Of a DNA stretch of 64,000 bases, positions 20,935-33,589 are shown piece after piece. This stretch comes from Linanthus parryae (lineage: Eukaryota > Streptophyta > Magnoliopsida > Ericales > Polemoniaceae), in NCBI GenBank assembly GCA_023055425.1, contig JALGPY010000010.1, positions 53,481,665 to 53,545,664 on the forward strand. Reading direction: 5' to 3'. The position numbers and the translations under genes were made by a program. The notes under the pieces were generated by a model, which saw nothing but the letters and a program-made list of their open reading frames with translations, was not told the origin of the DNA and ran no database searches. Within the stretch, counting starts at the first letter, position 1. Each line of letters opens with the position of its first letter.

Positions 20935-23900
20935 CTATCTTCTGGGGACAGCGACACAATCGTCATGGAACTCGTACAGATCAGCTACATTGAAACTCTT
21001 GGAAATTCCCATGCTTTCCGGCAAGTCAACAATATATGCGTTGTCATTAATCCTCTTCACGATCTTGTAAGGCCCATACTTCTTCGGCTTTAACTTGCTG
21101 TAAGTACCCACTGGAAATCTCTCCTTGCACAGGAACACCATTACATCGTCACCTTCTTGGAACACCTTAACCCGACGGTGTTTGTCAGTAGCTGCCTTGT
21201 ACTTCGCATTCTTGGACTGCAATGCCTTCTGCACGTCCTCATGAACCCTCGTCACCTGCTCGGCCATCTTTTCTGCTGCATCGCTGGAACCTGAAACCTT
21301 TGGTAAAGTCACCAAATCAACCATATGACGCGGTGCAGTGATGTAGACAACAGCAAACGGTGACCTCCCAATGGCGGAATGCTCAGCACTGTTATATGCA
21401 AATTCTGCCTGTGCCAGAGCAATGTCCCACTGCTTTGGCCTATCCCCACAAATACAGCGAATGGGATTCCCCAATGTGCGGTTTGTTACCTCTGCTTGTC
21501 CGTCCGTCTGTGGATGTGCAGTGGTACTCCTTTTCAGGGTTGTATCAAATAACTTCCACAAAGTGATCCAAAAGTGGCTGAGGAGCTTTGTATCACGATC
21601 CAAAGTAATAGACAGGGGTACTCCATGAAGAAGAACAACCTCGCGAAAGAATAAGCTAGCAATGCTGCTAGCATCCGATGTCTTTCGACACGGAATGAAG
21701 TGAGCCATCTTGGAGAATCGATCAACCACCACAAAAACGGAGTCTACTCCGCGTTGAGTCCTCGGAAGTCCCAAAACAAAGTCCATAGAAAGATCCTCCC
21801 AAACTCCCTTGGGAACGGGCAGTGGAGTATAGAGACCGGTGTTTTGAGATTCACCCTTAGAAACCTGACAGACATAACACTTACGCACATACTTACCCGC
21901 ATCCTTCTTCAACTGCGGCCAGTAGAATCTCTCTTGAAGAGCTGCAATTGTCTTGTCACGTCCCAAATGGCCACTTAACCCACTGTCATGCAATTCTCGA
22001 ATTAGCTTTTCCCTTAAGGATGTTCGCGGTACGCACAAGCAGTTTCCTCGAAACAGATACCCACCATGAATGTGGAAATCTAGCACCGTGTGATCCATGC
22101 TACACTTGTGCCACAACTCTGAAAAGTCTTCATCCTCTGCATACAAGTCTTTCAGGAACTCAAATCCCACAACCTCGTGTGCCAGAGTGGTAAGCAACAC
22201 AGTCCGACGACTAAGCGCATCGGCAACACGGTTCTGGGCTCCAGACTTGTGTTTAATCACGAACGGGAACTTCTGTAAAAAGGTAGACCACCGGATGTGC
22301 ATGTTATCAAGCTGCTTCTGACTGTTCAGATACTTCAACGTCTAATGATCATTGTACAGAACAAACTCCCGCTGAATCAAATAATGCTCCCAATGCTTTA
22401 GCGCGCGGACTATGGCATAAAACTCCTGATCCTAAGTGCTCCACCGTTGTCTTGCTTCATTAAGCTTCTCGCTGAAGAAAGCCACTGGTCGGCCTTCTTG
22501 GGACAGGACTGCTCCAACGCCCACTCCACTAGCATCACATTCCACCTCGAACAGCTTCTCAAAACTAGGCAATGCTAGAACTGGTGCTGAGCATAGGCGC
22601 TCCTTGATGAGAGCGAAACTTTGCTCTGCTGCCTCTCCCCACAAGAACTTGCCTCTCTTCATGCACTCGGTGATGGGAGCCATGATCGTACTAAAATCTC
22701 TAATGAACTGGCGATAGAATGTAGCTAGCCCATGGAAGCTACGAACTTCGCTAACGGTCTGCGGTGTGGGCCAGTCCCTGATTGCACGCACCTTCTCGTC
22801 GTCCACCTGAACACCTTGTGCTCCCACGACAAAGCCAAGGAAAAATAGCTTGTTGGTCATGAAGGTGCACTTTTTGAGGTTGATGTACAGTTTGTCCTTC
22901 TGCAAAACAGTTAACACTGCCTCTACGTGTTGTACATGCTCATCATCCGATCTACTGTAAATAAGTATGTCATCAAAATAAACAACTACATACTTTCCAA
23001 TGTAGGGGTGAAGAACCTGGTTCATCAGACGCATGAAAGTGCTGGGCGCGTTGGACAAACCGAAAGGCATGACCAACCACTCGAACAAGCCATCCTTGGT
23101 CTTGAATGCAGTCTTCCACTCGTCCCCTGGTCTGATCCAAATCTGATGGTAGCTGGTGCGCAGGTCGATCTTGGAGAACACCTGAGACCCATCCAGCATG
23201 TCAAGCATGTCATCCAACCGAGGGATAGGGAACTGGTACTTGATGGTGATTTTATTGATGGCTCTGCTATCCACACACATACGCCAACTTCCATCCTTCT
23301 TTGGAGCGAGAAGTGTAGGAATGGCACAAGGACTCATGCTCTCTCGAATGAAGCCCTTCTCAAGTAACTCCTACACCTTCTCTTGCAGTATCTGGTTCTC
23401 CTTGCGACTCATCCGATAGTGCGGCAGGTTCGGTAAGCTAGCTCCAGGAACTAGGTCAATATGGTGTTGTATGTCCCTCATAAGCGGCTGGCTGTCTGGC
23501 AGGTCGTCCGAGATCAACTCGCGAAATTGGTCCAGGAGGGACTGCAACTTCGCAGGCACAACGCCTCCGCAAACATCGTCTTCCATGACCAGTGTCCGAA
23601 CCATAAGGGCAAACATGACCTTAGCTCTTCTCACTTCAGCTTCAAACACATGGGGTTTGTCCTCTACAACCAACAATGTCTCAGCCATTTTCTTAGGCCG
23701 ATTTACCCCAATAACGGGCACTTTAGGAGCCATAGCTATCTTGTGACCCGCCCACGTGAACACATACACGTTGTCGCGCCCACGATATGTCACATCAGTA
23801 TCAAACTGCCACGACCTCCCCAGTAGAATGTGGCTAGCATCCATATCAATAACGTCACATAAAACTTCAGATTTGTAATGCCTACCAAAAGAAATCGGTA

Positions 23901-25401
23901 CCTTACAAACCTCTGCGATCTTTACACTGGGACCCTTCTTTACCAACCCGATGGAGTAAGGGGATGGGTGTGGTTCTGTAGGAAGATTTAGGTGCTGGAC
24001 CAGCTTTGAGGACACAAAGTTCTCACAGCTTCCGTTGTCGATGATCACCTGGCAGACCTTCTGGTTAAATGTGCACTCTGTCCTGAAGATCTTGTGCCTC
24101 TGCCCCTAATCTTCCTTGGCCAACAAAAGTCGTTGTATCACGAGGTTAACCCTCTCTAGGTTGTTCATCTCCTCCGTCCACTCCGCCTGATCGTATGGGT
24201 CCTCGCCTTCCGTGTACCCGAGAAGTTCGGGCTCATATTCTTCCTCCGCATAACCCTCATCTTCTTCAATCACGTTGGCCATCTTTCGGCACTGAGCCGA
24301 CGTGTGCCCTGGTTTTCCACACTTGTAACACTTCCCTGCTCCTGGCTTGGCATATGGGTTAGGGTTAGGGTTAGGGTTAGGGTTACTGGCACGAGGCAGT
24401 GGTCGACTATTCTGCCAAGACGAACCGAGGGTGGTTCCATCAGGGGCGCGACTAGGAACCTGCTTGTAGGTCGTCGTAGTATCGTACGGGACATGGGTCT
24501 TGCTTGTTTCCTTGGAATCTTTTGAAGGGGTTTCTGAAGCGCCCCTCCTATAGAATCTAGTGCTCTGCTTCTCCATCAATTCAGCCTTTAAGGCTAGGTT
24601 ATAGGCCTCCTCCACTGTCCATAGGGTTTGCAATCCGATCTTGTTCTTGATTGAGGGTTTCAGGCCGCCCAGATATCCAGCTATCTTCTAGTGCACTGTC
24701 TCATTCAATTGGTTTCGATCCGACAAATGATTAAACTCAGAGGTATACTCGAAAACAGATCTAGTGCCCTGAACACAACTCTGGTAAAGCTCGAACAGGT
24801 ACTGCTCATAATCAGGGGGAAGGAATCGCTCAAACAACAATTACTTCATCCTCCTCCATGTTCTGACTGGACCCTTTCGCATCCGTGCACGCTTTGACTG
24901 TAGTTGGTCCCACCAAACAGCGGCGCCTCCCTTCAATTTGAAGGCTACAAGCCTCACCATCTTCTGCTCTGGGACCTCCATCATGTTCAAGAATCGCTCC
25001 ACGTCCGAGGTCCAATCCAAGAAGTCCTCCACTTGCAGGTTCCCATTGAAGCTGGCAACGTCAGTACTCATCCTGTAATCTTGGAGCAACTTGTTGGGAC
25101 GTATTTCGTCGTCAAGTTATTCCAGATCCTCCTCTGAAAGGTCAGAATCATCATCGATTACAGGGGGTGTTCGTCCCCTCCCAGGGACCTCCATCGCACG
25201 GTGTTCAACAGGACGTTCGTGGGGCAACCTTTGAACGTTGTTCCTGCCGACGGCTGCTGTTGCACGCCTAGGGTTAAGAAGCTGCGCCAAGGACTCCTTG
25301 ATCTCCTCGACTGCTGAGCGTACTCCTTCCAACCCTGCCTCCACAGCATTCAACCATTGACCAACGTCACCGGCGTTGCCACTATCTTCGCTGTTGGTCA
25401 T
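20935..25401 (-). pseudogene. Gypsy gag-pol in one frame with seven stops
   Basis: ATG at 25401 (MTNSEDSGNAGDV). Gag core ([13 protein letters not shown]) near 24900-25090. CCHC knuckle CYKCGKPGHTSAQC near 24300. Protease with DNG in place of DTG/DSG (IIDNGSCENFVSS, about 24030). Reverse transcriptase 23337 onward, with the FDDI box ([11 protein letters not shown]) near 22960. RNase H about 22600-22340. Integrase: zinc motif ([19 protein letters not shown]), then [19 protein letters not shown] and [11 protein letters not shown]. Ends PRR at 20935. In-frame stops: 25117 (TAA), 24841 (TAA), 24688, 24106, 23371, 22432 and 22342 (all TAG). No frameshift seen. Product would be cut at the first stop, so it is dead. 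Confidence 0.9.
24356..24385. repeat. (GGGTTA)5 telomere-like repeat inside gag
   Basis: Five exact tandem copies of the six-base GGGTTA unit. On the coding (minus) strand they encode an Asn-Pro repeat between the Gag core and the zinc knuckle. Plant telomeres normally use the seven-base TTTAGGG unit, so this is not a plant telomere array. Confidence 0.9.
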
Positions 25402-25417
25402 TGAATAAGGCGAGACC

Positions 25418-25431
25418 TCGCTCTGATACCA
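25418..25431 (-). other. Primer-binding site (initiator tRNA-Met)
   Basis: Minus strand TGGTATCAGAGCGA two bases after the 5' LTR end. Confidence 0.9.
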
Positions 25432-25433
25432 CT

Positions 25434-25881
25434 TGACGCAAACTAGAAGCAAAAGAAAGTCAAACGACGTTCTTAGATAGGTAAAAGAGATCTCAAAAGC
25501 TGAGAAACTCGAAATTATAATTCAGAAGGGAAAAACTGTCTTTGCCCGTAGGCTACATGCTGCTTAAATAGCAGAAAATCCTAATTACTGCCAAAAATAG
25601 AAAAAAATAAAAATATCCCAAAATCCTGCCACTAACTAAGGACGAGATTCTAAGACAGTCCCAAGTTGCGGAATCGCAAAAGGAATTGTCAATCTCGAGT
25701 TATTACGCGATAAACTATTACCAAAAATAGTAAAGAGAACAGAAAAACTGCCATTTGACACCCTAAACGATCTCGGTTCGCCGAAAACTGACGTTGGGAG
25801 GCGCTTGGTTGTTTCTGTCTAGCGATTCTGCATCAAATAGGGGTGTACCCATCCTGAACGGGTCACGCCGGTTCTGCGTCA
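25434..25881 (-). repeat. Gypsy 5' LTR (448 bp)
   Basis: Minus strand TGACGCAGAACC to TTTGCGTCA; same length as the 3' LTR. Confidence 0.95.
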
Positions 25882-25886
25882 GACTT

Positions 25887-27260
25887 CAACATTGCTTTGC
25901 TCGCAAAGCAAAGGTGGAGATTCTTGCAAAAGCCAAACAGTCTTGTTAGTCGGATCTTTAAGGCCAAATACTTTAAAGATTCATCAATTCTTGATGTGTT
26001 TATTTCTCCCCATAGCCAAATCTCCTACGCCTTTCGAAGTATTGTGGCGGATCGCGAATTAATAAAGGCGGGAATTCATTGGAAGGTTAGTACAGGAGAC
26101 AAAATCAGGATTTTCACTGACAATTGGATCCCGCACAGTAGCTCATGCAAGCTTATTACGGGCTGCCCAGTGGGATTCGAACATGCCATGGTCAGTTGGC
26201 TCATTGACCCCGCAACCAGGCAGTGGGATGAAGCAAAGTTGTCCCAACTTCTGTTGCCTGTTGACATCGATATAGTTCGTAATGTTCCAATTGCTGCAGA
26301 AGGGGAGTCTGATGTAGCACTCTGGCATGATTCTAATGACGCCTTGTATATCGTTTCGTCCGGTTATGAAGCACAGGTAATCAGATCCAAAGGTGAACCT
26401 TCCTCCTCCAACGGTCATGTTAACAGACGTTGGTTGCAGCGAATGTGGAAGCTAGATGTCCCTAAAAAACTGATTTTTCCTACTTGAGGTTGTGGAATAG
26501 TTCTTTGGCTGTGGCAACGCAATTTAGAAACAGAGGTATGGATGTTTCTACTACTTGTCAATTATGTAATGGTGGCGAAGAATCCGAGGAACATGCTTTT
26601 CTTTCATGTGAACATGCTCCAGAGATTTGGAGGAATTGTGATAAAATGGCTTTTGTGCTTCAATGGAGGGGTAGGCTGCGTGATCTGATCTTCAAAGTTT
26701 TTTCTAGCTATTCGGATGAAATTTGTGAGATTTTCTTTGCTTTGATCTTTTCAATCTGGAAGAGGCGAAACGAGAAGATTTTTGAGAACTCCCTGTGTCA
26801 GGCATCAAAAGCTGTCACCCCAGCTTTGAGCCTCCTACAATGGCACAAGGAGGTGCTCTTCGCCGGTAATTTGGAAGATGCTGCAGAAAGAGTTTTCTCG
26901 AGTAACAAACAGTGGGTTCCTCCAGCAGTGGGTTCATTCTAAATAAACACCGATACGTCATGGGTTCGTTTCGATTTGGAGTCTGGTATGGGGTGCGTTA
27001 TGCGCGACTCTTCGGGTCATTTTCTGGCCGAACGTCTTCAGAGAGTGCCGAATATCCGAACCCCATAATTAGCCGAGCTAACGGCTGTTCTTTCGGGCCT
27101 ACAGCTGGCCGAAGAGTTGAAGCAAGGTTCCATTGAGTTAGAAACTGATAGCTTAACGGCAGCTCATCTTCTAATCCATGGTGATTTTGGGAATATGTGT
27201 TCGGTCGGTGAACTCAGTGGACTAGTAAAGGCTTGCAGAGACAAACTCTCTTTCGATAAA
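25887..27260 (+). pseudogene. LINE ORF2, zinc-binding and RNase H segments
   Basis: Continues the LINE after the gypsy element: NIALLAKQRWRFLQKPNSLV, then ISYAFRSIVADREL, DNWIPHSS, and after a frameshift near 26484 the zinc-binding reverse transcriptase domain (CQLCNGGEESEEHAFLSC). RNase H follows from about 26940 (NTDTSWVRF, GMGCVMRDSSGHF, LAELTAVLSGLQLA, ELETDSLTAAHLL). Frameshifts near 26484 and 26943, and a stop at about 27066. Cut at 27260 by the Helitron. Confidence 0.85.
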
Positions 27261-27289
27261 CTAGTTAGAAACACGTGCGTTGCACGTGA

Positions 27290-30200
27290 AGTTTAATTTA
27301 ATTTATTGAATAGAGTAAACCCATCATCGTTGTAGGGACTGTCCGTTCAATAAAGCATGGTCTAACTAAGAAAGTTAATTTAAAACGAATGCTCCCTCAT
27401 CAACCTCGAGATGAAAGATGAAATATTTTAAAGAATGAGTTATAAAGAGAGATTTTTGCTAATAAAGTCTTGCCTAAACCAGTCTGTAGCAATAGTTCAG
27501 AGTCAACACCGGTTCACTTGTCCATCGTTTATGACAATGAAAAGTGGTGTATATGTCTTTCGCATACAATTGCTTTCTAATGTCTTCATGTATTCGTGGG
27601 AAAAAGATAAAATGGGATCCAATGTTACACCAACACAGATTGAAGTAACAGATAACCATGTCACAAATGTTATTTTTACTAAAACATTTCAAAGACCTTA
27701 CTATCTAAATAAAATTAGTTCGCAAAAGATTAAAATATTCGCAGCATTTAAAAATGTTATTGCATCAAATAATTTGAAAGCACTAATTGACTTATTTTTT
27801 GCTTAACACTTTGAATTCACACTTCTCCACTCTTAGATTGATGAGTACAATAATACTGAAATTCATTCTCTGCTTAAATTTTTATTACAATTTGAGGTTG
27901 TTTTTTTTTCTGTTATTAGATTGTCTTCTCTTAGTAGGGATATATACTCCCTCCCTCCCTCCACGCATGAGAGTATATATTTGGTGGGTCACTTAATTAT
28001 CGGCTCCAAATATAGTGCAACCGAGCTTTATGTTTGAGGCAACATGAATGAACTTATGATGAACAAAATGCATCTAATAATATTAGGTTTCATGCGGTGT
28101 GGATAGGAGGCGACATATCAACCCTTTGACAAAGAAGTACAATTAATTAATATACTTCCAAATAAATCCCTCCACACGTAACAAATGTACCCCATAAAAC
28201 ATGGAAGAAAGGATGCACAAAGGTGCAGCTCATGTAAGCTTCCTGACGTGTGGATAGGATCCAAAAGCATTTTTAATTGTTATCTCTTAATGTAACATCC
28301 ACCTCATTTATCCATAGGTATTAGATCGGATAAAGTAAATATAAATTAGCTTTAATTGACAATATGAGCATGATTTGTGTGGATAGTAAAACACACACCT
28401 TGAAGGAAGGCAACCATAAGAGACACGGAGGAAATATAGCATGCTAGAGATCAAAGAGAAAACCAAATGTAAAAGACTTTAATCATTGACATCATTGATA
28501 CCACTTAGTACACAGTCACAACCTTCATAAATAAAAACCCAGTCATGTTATTAACATCATTGATACCACTTAATCCGAGCAATAAACATGTACTTCCTCC
28601 GTTCTTTCTAAATTTGAACTTTCACCATAGGAAATTTACCAATTAGAAAAAAAATTAAAAAAATCATAATACAATTACGTTCTGAGAAGGACAAGAACAG
28701 ATCACGTTATGCAGCGGACATGTAAAAGCAAATTTATCAATCAAAAATCTATCAGGACCCTAAAAAGGGGAGGGGGTGGAGAAGATAGTCAAAATCCTGA
28801 TGACATGAAAAGATATAGAAAAAAATTCGCAAACAATCATGAAGTTGGTTTGTAGTCCCTCACTTGTCACCAGAGGATACATATCCTGATTTTCTAAATC
28901 CCATTGTAGGAGACACTTAAAAAACTGAGGTGCCTTGAAACATTAATCAAAGGCAGAGATAGCCTGACCTTTGAAAGTTGATCCCAAAGAGATGACACAC
29001 ATCATGAAATTTTGAGAAAGAACCTACCCATTCTTCTTCTTATGCACAAGTGTGAAATACGACGTCTATGGTGTCTGCCAGTGTTTGTTTTCCCACATAA
29101 TAAGCAGCATAACTAAAGAGACATTGCCACGAACTATGAAATTAAGATCCAAAGTTGTATGGACCATCTAGCATCATGTGTTTTAGTCAAGCAATCTATA
29201 CTTGTTGTCTAACCTTTTGTTCCTCGAAAAGCAAGCTTCTTTCTAAGGGAATATAGAAGGTAACAACTGTACAACGTGATTGCCAAAACGACAACACTAA
29301 TACCATGTATAAAATGCAAATAACATCCTTAAGTGAGCAATCATTTGGCGTTTTAGATCTGTAATAAACCTCGATAAGCTTGCAGTAGTCCTCCAAGACA
29401 AAGGAGGGGCTAAGTCCAAATTCCTATCAGTAGCAGAAAAGGTCTCCAATAAAGTTAATTTATAAATGAAAAGAAAATAATACAAATTCCCAATAGAACA
29501 ATGTGGATTGAATACGGGTTTCATCAATAGGTGGAGAAAAGGAATTTGAGTTTAGAGTGTGTTCCAATGAAAATAAGGAGGAAGATCAGTATTCTATTCT
29601 TTATTTCTTTGGTTCTTACACAGTCATTTTGACAAGGAGGGCATCAAACTTTCTAAAATAAACATTTTTGTAATCCTATATATAATTCAAGCAATCAATA
29701 GTTGACATCAATGAGACAAACAAATTCTACTGTTGTCTACTAATTCCAGAGACTATGTATTCATCTTCAGCCAATCGACTTTTGGACCCTTTTTGAGAAA
29801 TTCAAGGCTAAAGGTATGGGATGTAGCTATATAAAATAAGCTAAATTAGCATAAGCATTTGCATACCTTAATCTAGTGAAAATAGAATCAGTTCAAGCCT
29901 TTAATTTTTTAAATCACTTGACTTGATGATTTGGTCATCAAGTCAAGGAAGAAGGAAGATCATTTGAACAAAAGAGAAGCTTCTACGGCACAAGGAAACA
30001 CGAGTAAGGCATAATTAAATTTTCTCAAAGCTGATGTTCGCAACAATATTTAAACAAAAAAAATTCTTCGTATACCTTGATCAAGTTTTTGATGAATCAA
30101 AATCCAATCAGATTTTTATCTTGACAAGGAATTATGAAACTTTTAGCAACCGAGCGAGGCAAAGAGAAGAAAAATCAGACCTCCAGTCAAACAAAGCAAG

Positions 30201-32150
30201 ACGCCTAAAGCAATTATCATATCTCAAATGCATTAATATCTACTACCAATAGAAATATAACTATCGAGCTTACATGATGAACACACCAAATTTAAGAAGA
30301 AATTTAAAACTAAATACAAGAATAATTAAAAAAGCGGACAAGAAAAAAATCGAATAAGAGAAGGTTATCATCAAGTATCGAAATTTCCACATTACATCTA
30401 CAATGGTTTTTTCGTCCTTTCTTATTTAACTTCGGGATTATATATATGGAGTAGAGAGCTACAAACAAGTCTAATCCTTGAAATAATGGAGATGAGTGGG
30501 TTTAGACGATGATATGCTGGAAACCAATAAAAGATCTACATGAAGAAAAGGAGGCTGTAACAAGTCTTATAAAGTGAGACTGTCGGAAGAAGATGAGGTT
30601 ATACATGTGCGATACAATGATTCATCCGTCAAGTACCAAAGGGAACCAATATTGGGACGACTTGGTCAATGTCATTGTTTTTCTTGGTGACTACTTGAGC
30701 CAATCATAACCTCTTACTTGTATATCTTTTTTGCGTGATTATTGGTATGTAGGTTGCTGAAAAGAAATTTAGGAACACACAAGTAGAGGAGACTACTCGA
30801 GCATATATTCATATGAAATGGGGTTATGATTAAGACAGAACATACAGTGTGCTACGAAAGAAGAATCAATTTCTTGATTCTGAAACCAAGCCAAAGAGAT
30901 TTGTTTGATTTGCTTATATGCAACTGAAATAAGAGGTAGATTGATCAAAACAGCGAACCATTATTGAAAATAAGTAGTTGACGTAGAATTCATATCAAGT
31001 ATGGTCCATATTATAGAATGAGTAATATAATTATTTTTTTAACTTTAGAGGGGCCAAATGTATAAATGTTAAGGGCTGCAAGTGAAAATTCAAGACTTGT
31101 GGGGGGGGGGGGGGGGGGCTCCTCCACCCTCTGCGTCCGCCCATGTCCGCCCCTGATTGACATTGAGAAACCATTATGAATCATCAAGAGAATATATGAT
31201 TTTAATCCGAGTGAAGACTAATGAAATTGCTTTTGAATCTCGAAACTTCAATCCACAAAGCCATGGGCGCGGTTGTTGAGAAACCTCTTGGAGCCAAGAA
31301 CTCTAAGTAGATTTAACCCTAGATCCTAAAGTTCAAACAAATGGTTCTTTCTTTTTCTCTGTGTTTTCAGGAAACAATAGCAAGATCAAAAGGTGATAAT
31401 AGGGACGGATATGATAGATTGATACAACGAGTCCAGAATTCGTAAGGATCACTTGATGATGGGAATGACTTAGGAAGATATTAATTCATAAGTCAAGGAC
31501 TTTTTTGCTAAGAAAAAAGTACAAATACTTTCGGATCATCACTTTTTTAAGGAGAAAAAAATTATAAGCACGCAAAACACATTTGATACTTTTTCCCATC
31601 TTGTATACTCCTAGCTACTATAGTCTGGAATTTTAACAATCTCCAATGAAGATCATCTGCATCTTTAACTGTCAAAGGACTACCTAATTTAGTTTTGGTA
31701 ATGTGCAGCAAGATCAGAGTGAGCTTGATGTGAAGTATGTATAGTGCAAATTCTTTTTCGATAGAATTTTGTAATATTTAATAATTGCGTAATCTATTTT
31801 ACTAATTTTAATCATCAGATACTTTGCAGCACGACTAATGATGTGTACATAGAAATCTAAGAGTATAACAAATTATTAAAAGCCAGCACAAGATATTTGA
31901 CATAAGAAGTTCGCAATAACCGACATGCAGGCTGACGAAAATCCGATGTTGATCAATAGCAAATGATTAAATACTGAATTTTTATGTTTAAATTATTAAC
32001 ACATCGAATAAAGGAATTGCACACATGAACTGAAAAGCTTAAACCGACGGCTAACCATTGACAGATAGCAGTAGTAGGCCAACAATAGTAATTACACTGA
32101 GTGAGTGATGGGTCTTGCCAATCAATTTTTAGCTCAACCGCAAGAAACTA
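27290..32150. other. Helitron 1 interior, no gene recognised
   Basis: 4.9 kb of AT-rich DNA. Open stretches of 60-120 codons (for example 27435-27806 and 30034-30252) have no motif I recognise. ACTCCCTCC at 27948 and CTTCCTCCGTTC at 28592 resemble lone Stowaway ends without partners. The phrase ATCATTGATACCACTTA occurs twice (about 28494 and 28558). Confidence 0.5.
31101..31118 (+). repeat. 18-bp poly-G run
   Basis: Uninterrupted run of 18 G, followed by CTCCTCCACCCTCTGCG and CCGCCC motifs. Confidence 0.9.
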
Positions 32151-32155
32151 AAATA

Positions 32156-32412
32156 CCACTATGTTTCTTCTCGTTCTCCCCATTTTGACTTTTACCACTA
32201 TTCACTGGGTCACTTTGACCCGGTGATTTGGATAGCAAAACGAAGCAATTTTTTTACAATTCTTTCATGGTGTTGTAGAATAAGTGTTACTCTATAACGC
32301 CATGAAAAATTTATTAAAAAATATATCGTTTTGCCATCCAGATTGCCGGGTCAAAATGACCCAACTACGAGTGAAAAAGTCAATAGGGGGAGAAAGAGAA
32401 GAAACGGAGTGG
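32156..32412. mobile_element. Stowaway-like MITE, copy B (257 bp)
   Basis: Terminal inverted repeats CCACTATGTTTCTTCTC / CCACTCCGTTTCTTCTC, about 100 bp long, with TA on both sides (32154-32155, 32413-32414). The arms contain TCACTTTGACCCGGTGATTT and its near reverse complement. Best-preserved copy of the family. Confidence 0.8.
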
Positions 32413-32739
32413 TAGTTAATTGGAATTGTAATTGAGAATTCCATTGCTCTCTGAAAACAAAGTATACTCATTCTGTAACAATCAGAGGATCAACTGACTT
32501 GATTTTGTTTCATTAATTGATATTTGGTGTCTCAGAATTAATGAGGGTGGGGATAATGTAATTGCAAGAGATACACCGTGCAAAAGACATTAGTTCTAGA
32601 GTATAGAGACATCAAACAAAAGCATTTTACCTGGAAATTTGACAAAGGCCTTGCAGAGCAATTGAAGAGAAGAAATTGCAAGTAGCATATGTTATTTCCA
32701 ACGCTAACTTAAGTGAATCATATATCACCGGGGACACTT

Positions 32740-33460
32740 ACGGAGGCAGCAACAAATGAATGCCAAGGCGGCGGACAATGCGTCGTCGTTGAGCAAAGGG
32801 AAGGGTGGAAGGGGCCGAATTAGTCAGCGGGGATCTCTGATTAGGCAAAGAGTTGGGTCCATTAGATGATAATCCAAACGTCACATTTCATCAAAATTTA
32901 ACCCAAAGTATCAAATAAGATGGAATAGCATTACATCTAACAATTCAAAATCAATGCATAGAGAAGCAAGAAACATATATAATAGTACACAACTACACAA
33001 AGACATGATCAAAACCCTATCCCTACCCTAACCCTAATCCTAGTTAGTACGATATATAATTGAAAGGGATTAAACCTAATGATCATGTGAAGAATAAAAA
33101 ATGCATCATAGATCAAAAGAGGAAGTTATAAACACACTTAATACAATGAGTCTTCATTATGAATTTTGCTTCACAACAACACCATGGGATACAAGCGGCG
33201 CCCCAAAGCTGCAAACATAAAAGAAATACTCTTGGAGAAGATTTCGACTACCGAGACGTTTGGTTGCGTGGAGCGTAGAGAATCTCGTCAATTCCTCCGT
33301 GTCTTCTTCTGGTACGAGGAGACGCAATGGTTTGAGGAAGTTCTTTCGTAGGTAAGAGAGGAAGCATACCTAAGGGAATCGATAGTAACAGAAGGTTGCA
33401 GCCGCAATTTCGAGAATCCTCGTTATCACCGAGATCTCTCCTGAAAGACTATATTAGAAA
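32740..33460 (-). other. GC-richer patch near Helitron 1 5' end, possible captured sequence
   Basis: Less AT-rich than the rest of the Helitron. Minus strand includes short protein-like stretches (LNDDALSAALAFICCCLRK; LRSTQPNVSVVEIFSKS). Helitrons often carry gene fragments, but I cannot name a source. Confidence 0.25.
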
Positions 33461-33589
33461 AGAAATCAAAATTTAGGGTTATGAAGACACTTTCGTAATT
33501 ATAAACTTTAATGAGACAATTCTGTAATAAAATATCTTAGGAGTCACTTTTTTGTTTTTTCACTCTTTTAAGATAGTATATAGTAAAGA

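Larger units (their letters stand above)
20454..25881 (-). mobile_element. Ty3/gypsy chromovirus-type element, 5.4 kb
   Basis: Two 448-bp LTRs with TGACGCA...TGCGTCA ends, perfect TSD GACTT (20449-20453, 25882-25886), minus orientation. The LTRs differ at about 20 positions (about 4.5%, hand count). Domain order Gag-PR-RT-RH-INT is gypsy. The integrase ends with a GPY/F-type module. The motifs LGLPRTQRG and [11 protein letters not shown] remind me of CRM-lineage chromoviruses; that lineage call is from memory. The whole polyprotein lies in one frame but has seven stop codons. Confidence 0.9.
27261..33589 (-). mobile_element. Helitron 1 (6.3 kb, non-autonomous)
   Basis: Minus strand: 5' end TCTTTACTATATACTATC at 33589, preceded by A. 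The 3' end is a hairpin (CACGTGC/GCACGTG, 27272-27288) followed 8 bp later by CTAG at 27261-27264, then T. Insertion between A and T without TSD, a TC start and a hairpin plus CTRR end are Helitron hallmarks. The two flanks rejoin the LINE RNase H frame exactly. No Rep/helicase is visible. Most of the interior is AT-rich and unrecognised, with MITE copy B (32156-32412), an 18-bp G-run and a GC-richer patch at about 32740-33460. Confidence 0.85.

Noticed and set aside
24356..24385. Interstitial telomere
   Set aside because: Only 30 bp, six-base unit, and inside a gag reading frame; plant telomeres use a seven-base unit.
21360..24525. Many plus-strand ORFs of 60-146 codons
   Set aside because: They are shadows of the minus-strand gypsy gag-pol frame.
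27435..27806. 123-codon ORF as Helitron helicase or host gene
   Set aside because: No Rep, helicase or other motif; AT-rich DNA of this kind gives such frames by chance.
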